Shown piece after piece: positions 13,392 through 24,546 of a DNA stretch of 64,000 bases (the first letter of the stretch is position 1; each line of letters starts with the position of its first letter). This DNA is from Lacticaseibacillus saniviri JCM 17471 = DSM 24301 (GTDB lineage Bacteria; Bacillota; Bacilli; Lactobacillales; Lactobacillaceae): positions 1-64,000 of the forward strand of contig NZ_BBBX01000019.1 of NCBI RefSeq assembly GCF_001311785.1, read 5' to 3'. The position numbers and the translations under genes were made by a program. Under the pieces are notes generated by a model. It saw nothing but the letters and a program-made list of their open reading frames with translations, searched no databases and was not told where the DNA came from.

Positions 13392-14978
13392 TTAATGAGT
13401 TGTTGTTGAATTGTGGTGCCGGTTGAGCCATTTCAAAAACGTGCGTCCCGCTGGAATTGCGAGTACTTCACGGATGGTAAATACGCGAAACAGAGTTGCC
13501 AGGACGATAAAGCTGATCACACCGACCACAACCCCCAGAATGGTGATTGTAATCGCTGAGAGCCGTCCCGTCAATGGCAACCAATAAACTGAAGCCGCCA
13601 CTAACGCAATCATGCCGAGCGTACTGGCGCCCAATCGCGGCAGGAATATCCGCAACGCGCCACGCATTTTGACGCTCGATGGCACCGCCAGATAGACGAT
13701 ATTCAAAATCACACCCAGGCTCAACACCGTCGAGGCCGAAGCACCAACCGTCCCGTATTGCATGACAAGGGCTTGGTTGGTCACGATTTTGATCACAATG
13801 CCGACCGCTAAGGCAATTGTCGTCGTGCGATACTGATCTAAACTCTGGAGCACACTATTGTAGGCGTTGATCATTGCCACCAAAATAATGCTCAGACAAT
13901 AAATCTGCAAGGCCAAGGTCCCGGCCGTATCACCGAACAGCAAGGTGTTAATCGCCGGCATCAAGATAATCAACCCCGCCGTGGCGGCTGTTGATACCCC
14001 TAAACTGAGATGAATCAAGATACCACCCGTTTGTGCGAATTGGCCCATCCGCCGACGCTGCAAGGTGCTGGTCATGGATGGTAACAGTGTTGTTGCCAAG
14101 GCCGTCGCCACGACTAAGCCCAATTGAACCAGTGGTTGGCCGCGGTCATAAATCCCTTTGAGACTCTTCGCCACCGGTTCGAGCACACCGGCTGCCGTCA
14201 AGCCACGTTTCACGGTGAAGCTATCGACCAGCTGCAAGAAAATCAACATCGCGGAGAACATCGCGATGGAGCCCCCTTCAACTAAGAAGCGCCGACCGAG
14301 TGTCCGGTAGCTCATCGGTGACGTATTGGCTTTGGGTGCGCCCTTAAACGCTCGCGCATAAGGTCGCCACAGCGTCAAAATTGCCACGATTCCGCCCAAA
14401 AACGCGCCGCCCATGGCCACGGCTCCCATCTGATAGGGTGACCAGTGCTCACGCAGCGATAGCCACGCAGCAACCAAGATGACAGCGACCCGTACCAGTT
14501 GCTCAGTAACTTGACTGGTCGCCGTCTTAACCATGTCGAAGGTACCTTGGAAATATCCCCGGGCACTCGCAAGAACCGGCATGGTGAGGAACATATACGC
14601 AACCACCTGGATCAGTGACACCAATTCGGGGTCGGCCATCCAATTGGCAATCGACTGGGCGCCAAACTGCAATAAGCCGAAGATAACCCATGACAGCCAA
14701 GTGAGTATGACAATCGACTGCCGTGTCACCGCCTTTTGTTCGAGCGGGTCATCCGTTTCGGCCACCACTTTACTGATGAACACCGGAAAGCCGCTCAGGG
14801 CAAACGTCATCCCCAAACCGTAAATCGGATAGATCTGTTGGTAGACGTAAAAGCCGGTATCGCCCACCATATTTTGAAATGGCACCCGATAGACGGCACT
14901 TAGAATCTTGGCAATCAATGTCGATAAGCTCAAGATCCACGCACCGCGGATGACATGTTTCATCTGATTATTCTGCAT
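13392..14978 (-). CDS. Polysaccharide biosynthesis / lipid II flippase-like MATE-superfamily protein
   Basis: 528 aa integral membrane protein with about 14 hydrophobic segments; member of the SpoVB/MurJ-like MOP (multidrug/oligosaccharidyl-lipid/polysaccharide) exporter superfamily. N-terminal signature: HVIRGAWILSLSTLIAKILSAVYRVPFQNMVGD...YQQIYPIYG. Located directly after mfd (the start overlaps the mfd stop by 11 bp), as in B. subtilis yabM. Expected to flip undecaprenyl-linked cell-wall precursors; the substrate is not shown by sequence. The frame is intact. Confidence 0.88.
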   Translation of the reverse strand: MQNNQMKHVIRGAWILSLSTLIAKILSAVYRVPFQNMVGDTGFYVYQQIYPIYGLGMTFALSGFPVFISKVVAETDDPLEQKAVTRQSIVILTWLSWVIFGLLQFGAQSIANWMADPELVSLIQVVAYMFLTMPVLASARGYFQGTFDMVKTATSQVTEQLVRVAVILVAAWLSLREHWSPYQMGAVAMGGAFLGGIVAILTLWRPYARAFKGAPKANTSPMSYRTLGRRFLVEGGSIAMFSAMLIFLQLVDSFTVKRGLTAAGVLEPVAKSLKGIYDRGQPLVQLGLVVATALATTLLPSMTSTLQRRRMGQFAQTGGILIHLSLGVSTAATAGLIILMPAINTLLFGDTAGTLALQIYCLSIILVAMINAYNSVLQSLDQYRTTTIALAVGIVIKIVTNQALVMQYGTVGASASTVLSLGVILNIVYLAVPSSVKMRGALRIFLPRLGASTLGMIALVAASVYWLPLTGRLSAITITILGVVVGVISFIVLATLFRVFTIREVLAIPAGRTFLKWLNRHHNSTTTH

Positions 14979-17900
14979 GCAGTGGCTCCTGTTTCACCGG
15001 ATTGACGGCTTGCGCCAGCGCATCGACAAACTGCGTTACTTCATCTAACCATGTGGCCTGATCGAGTTTTTGCAAATCAAAGTTAACAATCATCCGCGCG
15101 TCTTCCGGTGTTACCGTCGCCCGCAGCGTGGTGTGATTGAGCACCTGGAACAGTTTTTCGCCGTTCACCTTTGTGGTGGCTTTGGGACTGAGCGTCACCA
15201 ACACGTGATTATCGGTGCGTTGAATCCGGTCGACCAAGGCTTGATCAGCCAGTCGTTTCAGATGTGCGACTGCTAGCAAGTTAGTCACCTCTTGCGGATA
15301 GTCACCGAATCGATCGATCAAGTCCGCTTGGAGTTCATCTTCATCATCCTGCGTCTTCAAGCTGCGAATCTGCTTGTACAGTTCAATCTTTTGGCGTGAG
15401 TCATCGATATAAGTGGTGGGCAAGTAAGCCTCAATGTCCAAGGTGATTTCGGCATCGGTGTGTTCCGTCTGCTTGACACCACGCTTTTGGCAACAGCATC
15501 TTGCAACATTTGGGTATAGAGATCGTAACCGACGGAATCGATGAAGCCGTGCTGTTGCTGACCGAGCAGATTACCGGCACCGCGAATTGAGAGATCACGC
15601 ATCGCAATTTTGAAGCCACTCCCAAGCTCCGTGAAGTCCTTGATGGCCTGCAGCCGCTTCTCAGCGACTTCATTGAGCACCTTGGCTGGTTTGTACATGA
15701 AGTAGGCGTATGCCACGCGACTCGAACGGCCGATTCGACCACGCAATTGATACAGCTGGGATAACCCATAGTGATCGGCATCTTCAACAATCAGGGTATT
15801 AACGTTTGGCATATCAACCCCGGTTTCGATAATCGTGGTCGTCACCAACACATCATACTGGCCATGAACAAAGTCATAGATGACCCCTTCAAGTTGCGTT
15901 TCCGTCATTTGACCGTGCGCATACGTCACAGTCGCGTTAGGCACCAACTGCTCAATCTGACCAACTGTGCGTTCAATGTCTTCAACCCGATTGTGCAGAT
16001 AAAAGACTTGGCCGCCACGATCCAGTTCTCGCTCAATGGCCTCGCGAATCGCACCGGCATTTTGTTCCATGACAAACGTCTGAATCGGATAGCGATTGGT
16101 TGGTGGTGTTTCAATGACGGAGAGATCACGCACACCCAGCATCGACATGTTGAGCGTCCGCGGAATTGGGGTGGCCGTCAGTGTCAGCACATCGACATTG
16201 CTCTTCAATTGCTTGAGCCGTTCCTTGTGTTTAACCCCGAACCGCTGCTCTTCATCGACAATCAGCAAGCCAAGGTTCTTGTACACCACGTCTTTCGATA
16301 AGAGACGATGGGTCCCAACCACGATGTCGACGCTACCGTCTGCCAAGCCAGCCAATGTTTCTTTGACCTGACTCTTGCTGCGAAAACGTGACATCAAGCC
16401 GATTGTGACGGGAAAATCAGCGAACCGCGACACCATATTGTCGTAGTGTTGTTGCGCCAAAATCGTCGTGGGCACTAGTAAAGCGACTTGCTTACCGGCC
16501 TCAACCGCCTTAAATGCGGCCCGTAGAGCAACTTCGGTCTTACCAAAGCCCACATCACCGACCAAGAGGCGATCCATCGGACGTTCGCGTTCCATATCCC
16601 GCTTGATTTCCTCAACGCTGCGCACCTGATCGGGTGTTTCCGCATAGGGAAATTCCGCTTCGAACTGATGTTGATAATCATCATCCGGCGGAAAAGCATA
16701 ACCCTTCTCGGCTTCGCGCTGAGCATACAAATCAATCAGGTCATCCGCGATATCTTCAATCTTTGCGGCAACCTTTTGCTTGGTCTTCTGCCACTCACTA
16801 CCGCCCAGTTTGTTGATCTTTGGCGCCTTACCGTCCGCTGAGACATACTTTTGAATCAAGTTTAATTGCGACACCGGAATAAACAGCTTACCGTTATCGC
16901 GATAATTAATGGTCATGTAATCCTGGTGAACGCCGTCGACAGTCATGGTTTCCATACCCATGTACTGCCCAATCCCGTGATTCACATGCACCACATAGTC
17001 ACCGGGTTGGAGCTCGTTATAGTTGCGCAAGCGTTCGGCGTTGGCCAGTGTCTGGTGTCGTGCCTTGCGTTTGGCTTTGGTGTTGAACAATTCCTTTTCG
17101 GTCACCACCACCAGCTTGAGCGATGGCAGTTCAAACCCGTTTTGAAGTTGCCCCATCACGACTTGCAAGCGGCCCGTAATCAGGTCATCTGGTGGTGTCG
17201 TCAGTGCGTTGATTTCAAAATCGCGCAGGGTCTGACTCACCTTTTCAACCCGCGGCTGTTCACCCACAAAGAACAGCACAGTCTGTTGTTGCTTGCTCCA
17301 GCGATCCGCTTCTGTTTTGAGCAGCGGCATCTGACTAAAGAATTGCTGCACGTCGCGACTGGCAAAATTAGTGAGGCTGTCCAGGCGCAGATTACCCATG
17401 CCCTTTTGAAAGAGATTCAAATAGAGTTGGGCGTGCTCATTATCCCGTAGACGTTCTTGAATGCTCAACAGTGGTGGCTGCGGCAACAGTTGACCCTTTT
17501 GTTGCAAGTCGGCAATCCAGTCTGTGGTTTCCTGCAGCAAAGTCACATCACGTTCCGTGATCCGCGCATAATCGTCGACAACCACAATGCCATTTTGAGC
17601 CATGTAGTCATCCAGATAAGTCGCTTGATCATAAAAAGCATCCATATAAAGGAGTGCCTGTTCAGGGCGTTCACCGGCTGCCAGTTGTTCAGCCACACTC
17701 AACACACCATCGGTCAGCGCTTGCTTCTCTTCGGCTGTCTTGAGCGTCGCCTTTTGTTTTGGCCGTTCTTAGTCAGCACATCTGCGGCATGTTGCATCGC
17801 ATCCGCCGTAATCATCAAATCGGTTGCGGGTGGGACCACGATTGTGTCTAACGTGTCCAGGCTGCGCTGTGTCGAGAGATCAAATGTCCGCAGTGAATCA

Positions 17901-18493
17901 ACTTCGGTATCGAACAGTTCGAGCCGCAGCGGATGGTCTTGATTTAGCGGATAGATATCGACAATACCCCCACGCACCGCAAATTGACCGGGCGCGCTGA
18001 TCAGGTTATCACGCTGATACCCCATCGCGCTCAGCTGTGCGATAAGCTTTGCAAGATCAATTTCACTATCCATATCAATGGTCATTGAGCTGGCCGCAAA
18101 GATGTCTTTTGGCGTCAATCGGCGTTTGAATCCAGCCAAACTCGTGACTACAATCCCCGGTTTGTTCTCAAGCAACCAGTTCAACGTGTTGATGCGTTCA
18201 TTACGTGCGTCCGGTGAGCTCACGGCCACTTCAGCCGCCAACACATCTTCAACTGGGAAGTTATAGACCTGCGTTTCTGGCAAGACATGGCTGAGATCTG
18301 CAATCAATTCGTCCGCTTGGTATTGATTGGTGGTCACCACCAGCATGGGCCGGTCGAGTTGCTTCATCGCGGCCGCTAACACGACCGTCTTCGCTGAACC
18401 GCTAAGGCCTGTCACCAGGTGCTTGCCCTTGTCCAGTTGTGGCCACAATGCTGTTAATTCAGGTGCTTGTTGTACCAGTGTTAATAAATCCAT
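14968..18493 (-). CDS. mfd: Transcription-repair coupling factor Mfd (two frameshifts)
   Basis: About 1175 aa after correction. Removes RNA polymerase stalled at DNA lesions and recruits UvrA. The N-terminal UvrB-like region (VVTTNQYQADELIADL) is followed by the RNAP-interaction domain (LQPGDYVVHVNHGIGQYMGMET), the RecG-like translocase with Walker A LLVGDVGFGKTEVALRA and DEEQRFGVKHKE, and the C-terminal TRCF domain. ATG 18493 (MDLLTLVQQAPEL) has AAGGATGG upstream; the frame upstream of it is repeat sequence. Breaks near 17760 (AAAA for AAAAA) and 15479 (AAAA for AAAAA) look like homopolymer errors. Confidence 0.93.
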
Positions 18494-18566
18494 ATCGGTT
18501 CCATCCTTATTAATATGCAGCTGTGACAAAACCCTGCCGGGCTGTCGCAGCATCTTGTTTTCGCAA

Positions 18567-18698
18567 ACAATATTGACTAAACGTGTTCCAAAAGGTAGAG
18601 AATTCCGGTTAATTTACGGTGCATCAAATCCTAAGTGCTGGATTCAGATGCACCGTCCATTAATCCTCATTCTCTGCCCACCTTTGTCACACTCTATT
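18567..18698 (-). repeat. Palindromic repeat type D, copy 2
   Basis: On the minus strand it runs from TAGAGTGTGACAAAGGTG to CCTTTTGGAACACGTTTAG. Arms AGAGAATGAGGATTAA and TTAACCGGAATTCT pair. A variable inner hairpin has GGTGCATC-AATCC / GGATT-GATGCACC. It fills most of the mfd-pth gap. Confidence 0.8.
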
Positions 18699-18731
18699 AA
18701 TATGCGCATGACCCGCACGGATTCACGGGTA

Positions 18732-19283
18732 CTAGTTATACTTGTTCATCAAGTCTGGCAGGCTGCTGCCACCGATCCAATCTTCGAGGGCATTGGCGCC
18801 AGTCGTAATGCCTTCATCGATCAGTGGTTGGTCCGTACTACTAAATGGCGTTAATACCCAGTCGACGACCTTTTGCTTCTTAGGATGTTGAATCCCAATC
18901 TTCAAACGACCAAATTCCTTGGTTCCCAGTACATTGATGATGTCCTTAATCCCATTATGCCCACCAGCAGAGCCCTGTGTCCGAAAACGTAACTGGCCCA
19001 TCGGCATGTCCATATCGTCTTGGACCACCATGATTTCATCCGGTTGAATCTGGTAATAGGCCATCAATTGCCCCACGGCACGACCCGATGTGTTCATAAA
19101 GGTCTGTGGCTTGACGAGAAATACTTTCTCACCGTTCACCATTGTGGTGCCCGTTGCGGCATCAAACTCGTGCTTGGTCACCGCGACATTCAACCGACTC
19201 GCTAATTCATCAATCATCATAAAGCCAATGTTATGTTTTGTTTTAGCATACTGACTGCCAGGATTACCCAGCCCAATAATCAT
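18732..19283 (-). CDS. pth: Peptidyl-tRNA hydrolase
   Basis: Cleaves peptidyl-tRNA released from stalled ribosomes; 183 aa, usual length. Conserved MIIGLGNPGSQYAKTKHNIGF with catalytic His, VKPQTFMNTSGRAV, VVQDDMDMPMGQLRFR, and GSAGGHNGIKDI. ATG 19283 is chosen because the family starts exactly at K-MI(I/V)GLGNPG; the upstream 40 codons are unconserved. Conserved pth-mfd neighbourhood. Confidence 0.94.
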   Translation of the reverse strand: MIIGLGNPGSQYAKTKHNIGFMMIDELASRLNVAVTKHEFDAATGTTMVNGEKVFLVKPQTFMNTSGRAVGQLMAYYQIQPDEIMVVQDDMDMPMGQLRFRTQGSAGGHNGIKDIINVLGTKEFGRLKIGIQHPKKQKVVDWVLTPFSSTDQPLIDEGITTGANALEDWIGGSSLPDLMNKYN

Positions 19284-19604
19284 CTTCACGATTTCTTTAC
19301 CTTCACAGTGATTGCTCACTGTACTTTCTCTATAAATTTTTGCGTCAAATACGCAAAAAGCCGGAAGGTGCCCCTTCCAGATTGCCGGTTCATTATACCA
19401 CACTTATCGCGGTGATTCGGGTCGCCACGCCTGTTATAGTTCGGGGTGAAAACTGTTATATTATGTTCAATTCGATTTTGTGAAAATAGCAGATGAAAAC
19501 GATTTCTATTTCGCTTTAACAGCGTACACCATTTCACAAACCCCTGTAATAAGGGAACGCACATTTGAACGAGCCTTGAAATTTTGCGGAAAAAGCCATG
19601 AAAA

Positions 19605-19635
19605 TTGCTTCACACACCTTGAAATGTGTTATACT
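19605..19635 (+). promoter_or_regulatory. Likely ldh promoter (extended -10)
   Basis: TATACT at 19630-19635 preceded by TG one base upstream (an extended -10). A weak -35 candidate, TTGCTT at 19605-19610, is 19 bp away. It lies 45 bp upstream of the ldh start. The rest of 19284-19604 has the pth leader on one side and no recognisable gene. Confidence 0.55.
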
Positions 19636-19672
19636 GTTTTACGAATTGCAATTGGCAAATAAGAAAGGATGA

Positions 19673-20659
<987 letters not shown>

Positions 20660-20671
20660 TCAGCTAAAAAG

Positions 20672-20712
20672 ATAAGCGTTATCCCAAATCCGTTTGGGAT
20701 AACGCTTTTTTG
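20672..20712 (+). terminator. Terminator after ldh
   Basis: AAGCGTTATCCCAAA (20674-20688) pairs with TTTGGGATAACGCTT (20693-20707), followed by a T run. Confidence 0.93.
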
Positions 20713-20857
20713 ATGGCCTTTTCACAAGGTCATTTCACAAACTTGGCCAGAAAGCTTTTCTTTTCGCCGAATTTTGCGTATACTAAAACTATCTATGAGA
20801 CGTTAAATAACATCTATTTACCGATTCATCGATCAAAATTACTAAGGAGGAACCCTC

Positions 20858-22235
20858 GTGAAATTAAAAAAGAACATCCTGATCAGCTTGGCGGCTGTAT
20901 TAGTGGTTCTTGGCGGCGGTTACGTCTACAAGAGTTTAGCCTACCAAGATCATTTTTGCCTAATACCCAAGTGCTCGGGGTGAATATTTCCGGCAAAACG
21001 CCAGCTGCTGCCAACACGGCATTGAAGAATCACTTTCAAAAGCAGCACTACGCTTTCACCGACGGGACAAAGACAGTTGCGACCGCATCTGGGGAACAAT
21101 TAGGTTTAGATCAAAACTATTCCGCCCTACTCAAGAAGGTTAAGTCGAGTCAAAATCCATGGCGTTGGACAGAATCCGTCATCGCTGCATCCAAGACGGA
21201 CGCATTGAAGACACCAAACGTCAATCAATCCGCACTCGACACCTATATCAGCCAAACAGTGGCTAAGCTCAATGCGACGCGTAAGGCGCCCGTGAACGCT
21301 TCTGTTCAGTCTGATGCCAATGGCAATTTTATCATTCAAAAGGAAGTTGCTGGGAACCAAATCGACGCTAAGAAGTTAAAGGCACAAACATTAACTGCTA
21401 TTAGCCAAGATAAGGATACCGTTGATCTGACAGCGACCTACCAAGAGCCTGCCATCAAGTCTGATGACAGCAAATTAAAGGCGGCCGTTTCAAAGCTCAA
21501 TGCCATCAGCCAAATCTCTGGTAAGATTCAAATTGAGACGCACACAATCACCATTCCTACTGCCACCATCAAGAGTTGGCTGAGCTACACGAATGGTCAA
21601 GTCGAAGTATCTAAGACCGGTGTGGCCAACTATGTGGCTGCATTGAACACGAAGTATTCGACATTCGGTTTAACCCGGAAGTTCAAATCAACGAAATTAG
21701 GCACCGTATCTGTTCCGGGGGGAACGTACGGTTGGGGGATCGATCAGCCTAAGGAAGTTGAAAGCATCATCGCTGCGGTTAAGACCGGTAAAGACTTTAC
21801 TAAAGAAGTGATCTACACAGGTTCTGGCTACCACAAAGATGGCACAGATATCGGTAACACTTATGTCGAAGTCGATAAAACCAATCAACACGAATACGTC
21901 TACAAGGATGGTAAGTTAATTCTTGATAGCGCCATTGTTTCAGGTAAGCCTGGACAAGATACGCCACTGGTGTGTTCGCGGTTTGGGATAAGCAACGCAA
22001 TGCCACATTACGCGGTAAAAATAATGACGGTAGTGATTACGCAAGTCCCGTTTCATACTGGATGCCAATCGATTACACTGGTGTTGGTCTGCATGATAGT
22101 CCATGGCAACCAACTTACGGTGGCGACTGGTACCAAGCACACGGCTCACACGGCTGTGTCAACAACCCACCTGACTTCATGGCGAAGCTCTTCGCCGCTG
22201 TTGAAGTCGGTACCCCGGTCATTGTGATCGGCTAA
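20858..22235 (+). CDS. L,D-transpeptidase with YkuD domain (two frameshifts)
   Basis: Cell-surface enzyme that makes 3-3 crosslinks or otherwise remodels peptidoglycan. 459 aa after correction. GTG 20858 follows AAGGAGG by seven bases; residues 5-25 are a single membrane anchor (ILISLAAVLVVLGGGYVY). The middle holds peptidoglycan-binding-like PG_binding_4 repeats. The C-terminal YkuD domain has the catalytic motif HGSHGCVNNP, with the nucleophilic Cys. Breaks near 20955 (a T lost in CATTTTTGCC) and 21968 (an A lost) split the frame; the YkuD part would be out of frame if these were real. Confidence 0.9.
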
Positions 22236-22248
22236 ACCATTTACGTTT

Positions 22249-22296
22249 AAAAGCGCTGCGACAAAACTCAAGGTTTTGTCACAGCGCTTATTTTTG
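22249..22296 (+). terminator. Terminator after L,D-transpeptidase gene
   Basis: AAGCGCTGCGACAAAAC / GTTTTGTCACAGCGCTT stem with T run after 22289. Confidence 0.9.
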
Positions 22297-22380
22297 TTCT
22301 CTGGCCAGACCGCTTCTGGCTCGACGAACCCGCAGTACATCTCATTTTATTCTCATCTTACATAATTTGCGATAAATTTC

Positions 22381-22408
22381 TTGCACCAAACCGCTGATAT
22401 GGTATGAT
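22381..22408 (+). promoter_or_regulatory. Promoter of CBS-domain gene
   Basis: TTGCAC (22381-22386), 16-bp spacer, TATGAT (22403-22408) with TGG just before it (an extended -10). It sits 51 bp upstream of the start codon. Confidence 0.65.
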
Positions 22409-22459
22409 AAATACAGATTAGAATTTTTTAATTTTAAAAGCAATCTATGGAGGCGTGCT

Positions 22460-23131
22460 ATGTTAATCAAATCACTTGTGCTCAAAAAGGATTTCTTAAC
22501 CACCGTCCAAGAGACTGTCACACTTGAAGAAGCGTTGAAGGTGCTCGAAGACTCTGGTTTCCGTTGTGTGCCCATTCTTGATGAGAGTGGTCAGATCTTC
22601 CGCGGTAACATCTATAAGATGCATATCTACCGTCACAAGTCACAAGGCGGCGACATGTCATTACCTGTCACCTACTTATTGAAGAACGCGACCAAGACGA
22701 TTCCCGTCAACGCCCCATTCTTCAAAGTTTTCTTCAATATCAAAGACTTACCTTACATCGCCGTGCTCGATGAGAATGCCAACTTCTATGGTATCTTAAC
22801 GCACGCGAAGTTACTCGGTATGTTGTCTGAATCTTGGAACATCGGCGTCGGTTCATACGTGCTGACCGTGATGTCGACTGGCGAACGCGGCGATCTTGCG
22901 GTTATGAGCAAGATTTTTGCCAAGTATGTCTCTATCTCTGGCTGTATCACACTGGATGCCAAGCGTGATGAATTCGTTCGGCGGACCCTCTTCACCTTAC
23001 CCGCTGGGACAGATGAAGCGACCTTGAACAACATCGTGGCAAAGCTAGAAAAGAAGAATTTCCGTGTGGTTGAAATTGATGATCTGCAATCCGGCCAACC
23101 AATCTTGGTTGATGACTCAGAAATCGGCTAA
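22460..23131 (+). CDS. CBS-domain protein (cyclic-di-AMP-binding CbpA/CbpB type)
   Basis: 223 aa cytoplasmic protein. Two CBS motifs lie at about residues 10-60 (TLEEALKVLEDSGFRCVPILDESGQIFRG) and 75-120, followed by an ACT-like C-terminal half (SGCITLDAKRDEF...LEKKNFRVVEIDD). Similar stand-alone CBS proteins in Firmicutes bind c-di-AMP and tune stringent-response or potassium physiology; that role here is inferred from family resemblance. ATG 22460 has TGGAGGC upstream. The frame is intact and it is probably monocistronic. Confidence 0.75.
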   Translation: MLIKSLVLKKDFLTTVQETVTLEEALKVLEDSGFRCVPILDESGQIFRGNIYKMHIYRHKSQGGDMSLPVTYLLKNATKTIPVNAPFFKVFFNIKDLPYIAVLDENANFYGILTHAKLLGMLSESWNIGVGSYVLTVMSTGERGDLAVMSKIFAKYVSISGCITLDAKRDEFVRRTLFTLPAGTDEATLNNIVAKLEKKNFRVVEIDDLQSGQPILVDDSEIG

Positions 23132-23145
23132 GCCAAAGCAATGAA

Positions 23146-23215
23146 GTTGTGACAAAAGACGCTTTGAGTGGGAGGATTAACCTGATCTCTCAACCTGTTG
23201 GCGCACGATTAATAT
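23146..23215 (+). repeat. Palindromic repeat type D (short form), divergent copy
   Basis: GTTGTGACAAAAGACGC...TGAGTGGGAGGATTAACC...TCTCAACCTGTTGGCGCACG matches the reverse of the 54660-54738 copy with many substitutions. It is the most decayed copy that I still accept. Confidence 0.6.
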
Positions 23216-23222
23216 TGTTCGA

Positions 23223-23273
23223 AAATTCAAAAGCCTGTGACAACCAAAATCGGTTGTCACAGGCTTTTGAATT
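23223..23273. terminator. Bidirectional terminator between cbpA-like gene and queT
   Basis: AATTCAAAAGCCTGTGACAA / TTGTCACAGGCTTTTGAATT around a short AT-rich loop, near-perfect. It serves two convergent transcripts. Confidence 0.9.
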
Positions 23274-23283
23274 ATGTATCTCT

Positions 23284-23793
23284 TTATTCAATGCGTTTTT
23301 GAAAATGAACGGCTCGGTCGACAGCGACCATAATTGGCGCCGACAGCAACATGATGAAGCCTTCTGAAAGGATCAGACTCAAGTAAGTTGGCCAGAACAC
23401 CTGGGCAAAGTTGAGGTGCCCCGTCCAAATAATCTCAATGGCGATGAGAATCATTGTCAGACTCATCACGATGACGTTGAGCCCCATGCGTTGCCACAAC
23501 TTAGGCAACTTGGGTGCCAGCCACGCGACTAAACTCAGCCCAATCAAGCTTTGACCACCACCGAAGACAACATCAATCCATCCCAATGGGGAAAATAAGG
23601 CGTTGAACACCATGACACCGATGACAACCCCCAGCAGATACTTGCGACTGAACACCACCAGATGGTTCAGGCTTTCAGACAGTCGAAACTGCAACGCACC
23701 ACTCGCCAAATTAAAACTGGCTGGGCCAATGGACAATACCAAATAAAGCGCGACAACGAGCGCGTTAACTACCCATACACGGGTCTTCTTCAT
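23284..23793 (-). CDS. queT: QueT-family queuosine-precursor transporter
   Basis: ECF-type substrate-binding membrane protein, 169 aa with five to six hydrophobic segments. Family features include the N-terminal WVVNALVVALYLVLSIG, then LQFRLSESLNHLVVF, and GWIDVVFGGGQSLIG. It imports a queuosine precursor (preQ0/preQ1) with the shared ECF energy module. ATG 23793 is preferred over the longer frame because the RBS (CTAGGAGAG) lies within the preQ1 riboswitch tail just upstream. It follows mazF closely and is the last gene of the leftward cluster. Substrate assignment is supported by the riboswitch. Confidence 0.93.
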   Translation of the reverse strand: MKKTRVWVVNALVVALYLVLSIGPASFNLASGALQFRLSESLNHLVVFSRKYLLGVVIGVMVFNALFSPLGWIDVVFGGGQSLIGLSLVAWLAPKLPKLWQRMGLNVIVMSLTMILIAIEIIWTGHLNFAQVFWPTYLSLILSEGFIMLLSAPIMVAVDRAVHFQKRIE

Positions 23794-23799
23794 GTTAAT

Positions 23800-23838
23800 C
23801 TCTCCTAGTTTTTTATGTGGGATGGTTGCGAACCACAT
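23800..23838 (-). promoter_or_regulatory. preQ1-I riboswitch controlling queT
   Basis: On the minus strand the 36-base aptamer reads TGTGGTTCGCAACCATC then CCACATAAAAAACTAGGAG. P1 pairs GTGG with CCAC. The loop has the GGTTCGCAACC-type core, and the A-rich tail AAAAAACTAGGAG carries the Shine-Dalgarno. This is the classic preQ1 class I layout (compare B. subtilis queC leader), and the tail overlap predicts translational shut-off when preQ1 binds. It starts within three bases of the mazF stop. Confidence 0.92.
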
Positions 23839-23840
23839 GT

Positions 23841-24206
23841 TTAATTTTTAACCAGCGCCTTGATGCCCAGCGAAATCGCTAAAGCATTATCAACCTGCGT
23901 CATTCGCTCAGGCACCAGTGTGGTTAACTTGTCTTTCAATCGCTGCTTATCGATCGTCCGCAATTGTTCCAAAAGCACAACCGAATTCTTTTCAACACCA
24001 TCTTCCTTGGGTGTTAAACCCACGTGTGTTGGCATCTTTGGCTTCTGAATCTTCGACGTGATTGCCGCGACAATCACCGTTGGACTGTAGTGATTACCCA
24101 CATTGTTCTGGATAATCAAAACCGGTCGCATGCCTCCCTGTTCGGAGCCAACAACCGGCGATAAATCTGCGAAAAAGACATCCCCACGTTTAATGACTAA
24201 ATCCAT
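23841..24206 (-). CDS. mazF: Type II toxin MazF/NdoA-family endoribonuclease
   Basis: 121 aa PemK/MazF-fold sequence-specific mRNA interferase. It shows [28 protein letters not shown] near the N-terminus with the catalytic Arg, the VAAITS strand carrying the catalytic Thr/Ser, and [13 protein letters not shown]. It lies 22 bp downstream of the antitoxin gene, in the acpS-alr-mazE-mazF order seen in B. subtilis. The frame is intact. Confidence 0.93.
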   Translation of the reverse strand: MDLVIKRGDVFFADLSPVVGSEQGGMRPVLIIQNNVGNHYSPTVIVAAITSKIQKPKMPTHVGLTPKEDGVEKNSVVLLEQLRTIDKQRLKDKLTTLVPERMTQVDNALAISLGIKALVKN

Positions 24207-24228
24207 TTAGGCCCTCCTTCTTGGCGGC

Positions 24229-24477
24229 TTAACGGATATGGGAATAGGCTTCGCTTTCACAAGCGGAGAATTCTTGACAAATTTCGGCATTCAACTGCGC
24301 CATTTCGACGTACCCATTCATCAGTTGATCGAGTTCTGGGTCATGTTCCTTTAAAAATTCTGCCATAGCCGACTTCAATAGTGTTTCTCGCTTGATATCA
24401 TGGAATTCACAGTACGCTTCAACCTTTGCTTCTAAGGCCCCATCCATCTGCATCGAAACTGCTTCTTGCTTTGCCAT
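24229..24477 (-). CDS. mazE: Antitoxin MazE/NdoAI-like (ribbon-helix-helix)
   Basis: 82 aa. The N-terminal 45 residues look like a ribbon-helix-helix DNA-binding domain (EAVSMQMDGALEAKVEAYCEFHDIKRETLLKSAM read in two parts); the acidic C-terminus would wrap the toxin. GGAGGAG lies ten bases before ATG 24477; an in-frame TTG one codon upstream is rejected. It likely autoregulates with MazF. Confidence 0.85.
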   Translation of the reverse strand: MAKQEAVSMQMDGALEAKVEAYCEFHDIKRETLLKSAMAEFLKEHDPELDQLMNGYVEMAQLNAEICQEFSACESEAYSHIR

Positions 24478-24546
24478 CAAAAAGCTCCTCCCATAACCAT
24501 TATTTCACTCAATACTAGCACAACTCACCATGGAATGGAACCGGCG

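Noticed and set aside
15357-17705. Separate genes for the pieces of mfd, ftsH, tilS, murA, glmU and others
   Set aside because: Adjacent pieces in the same direction complete one family each after a single homopolymer change, so they are annotated as single CDSs.
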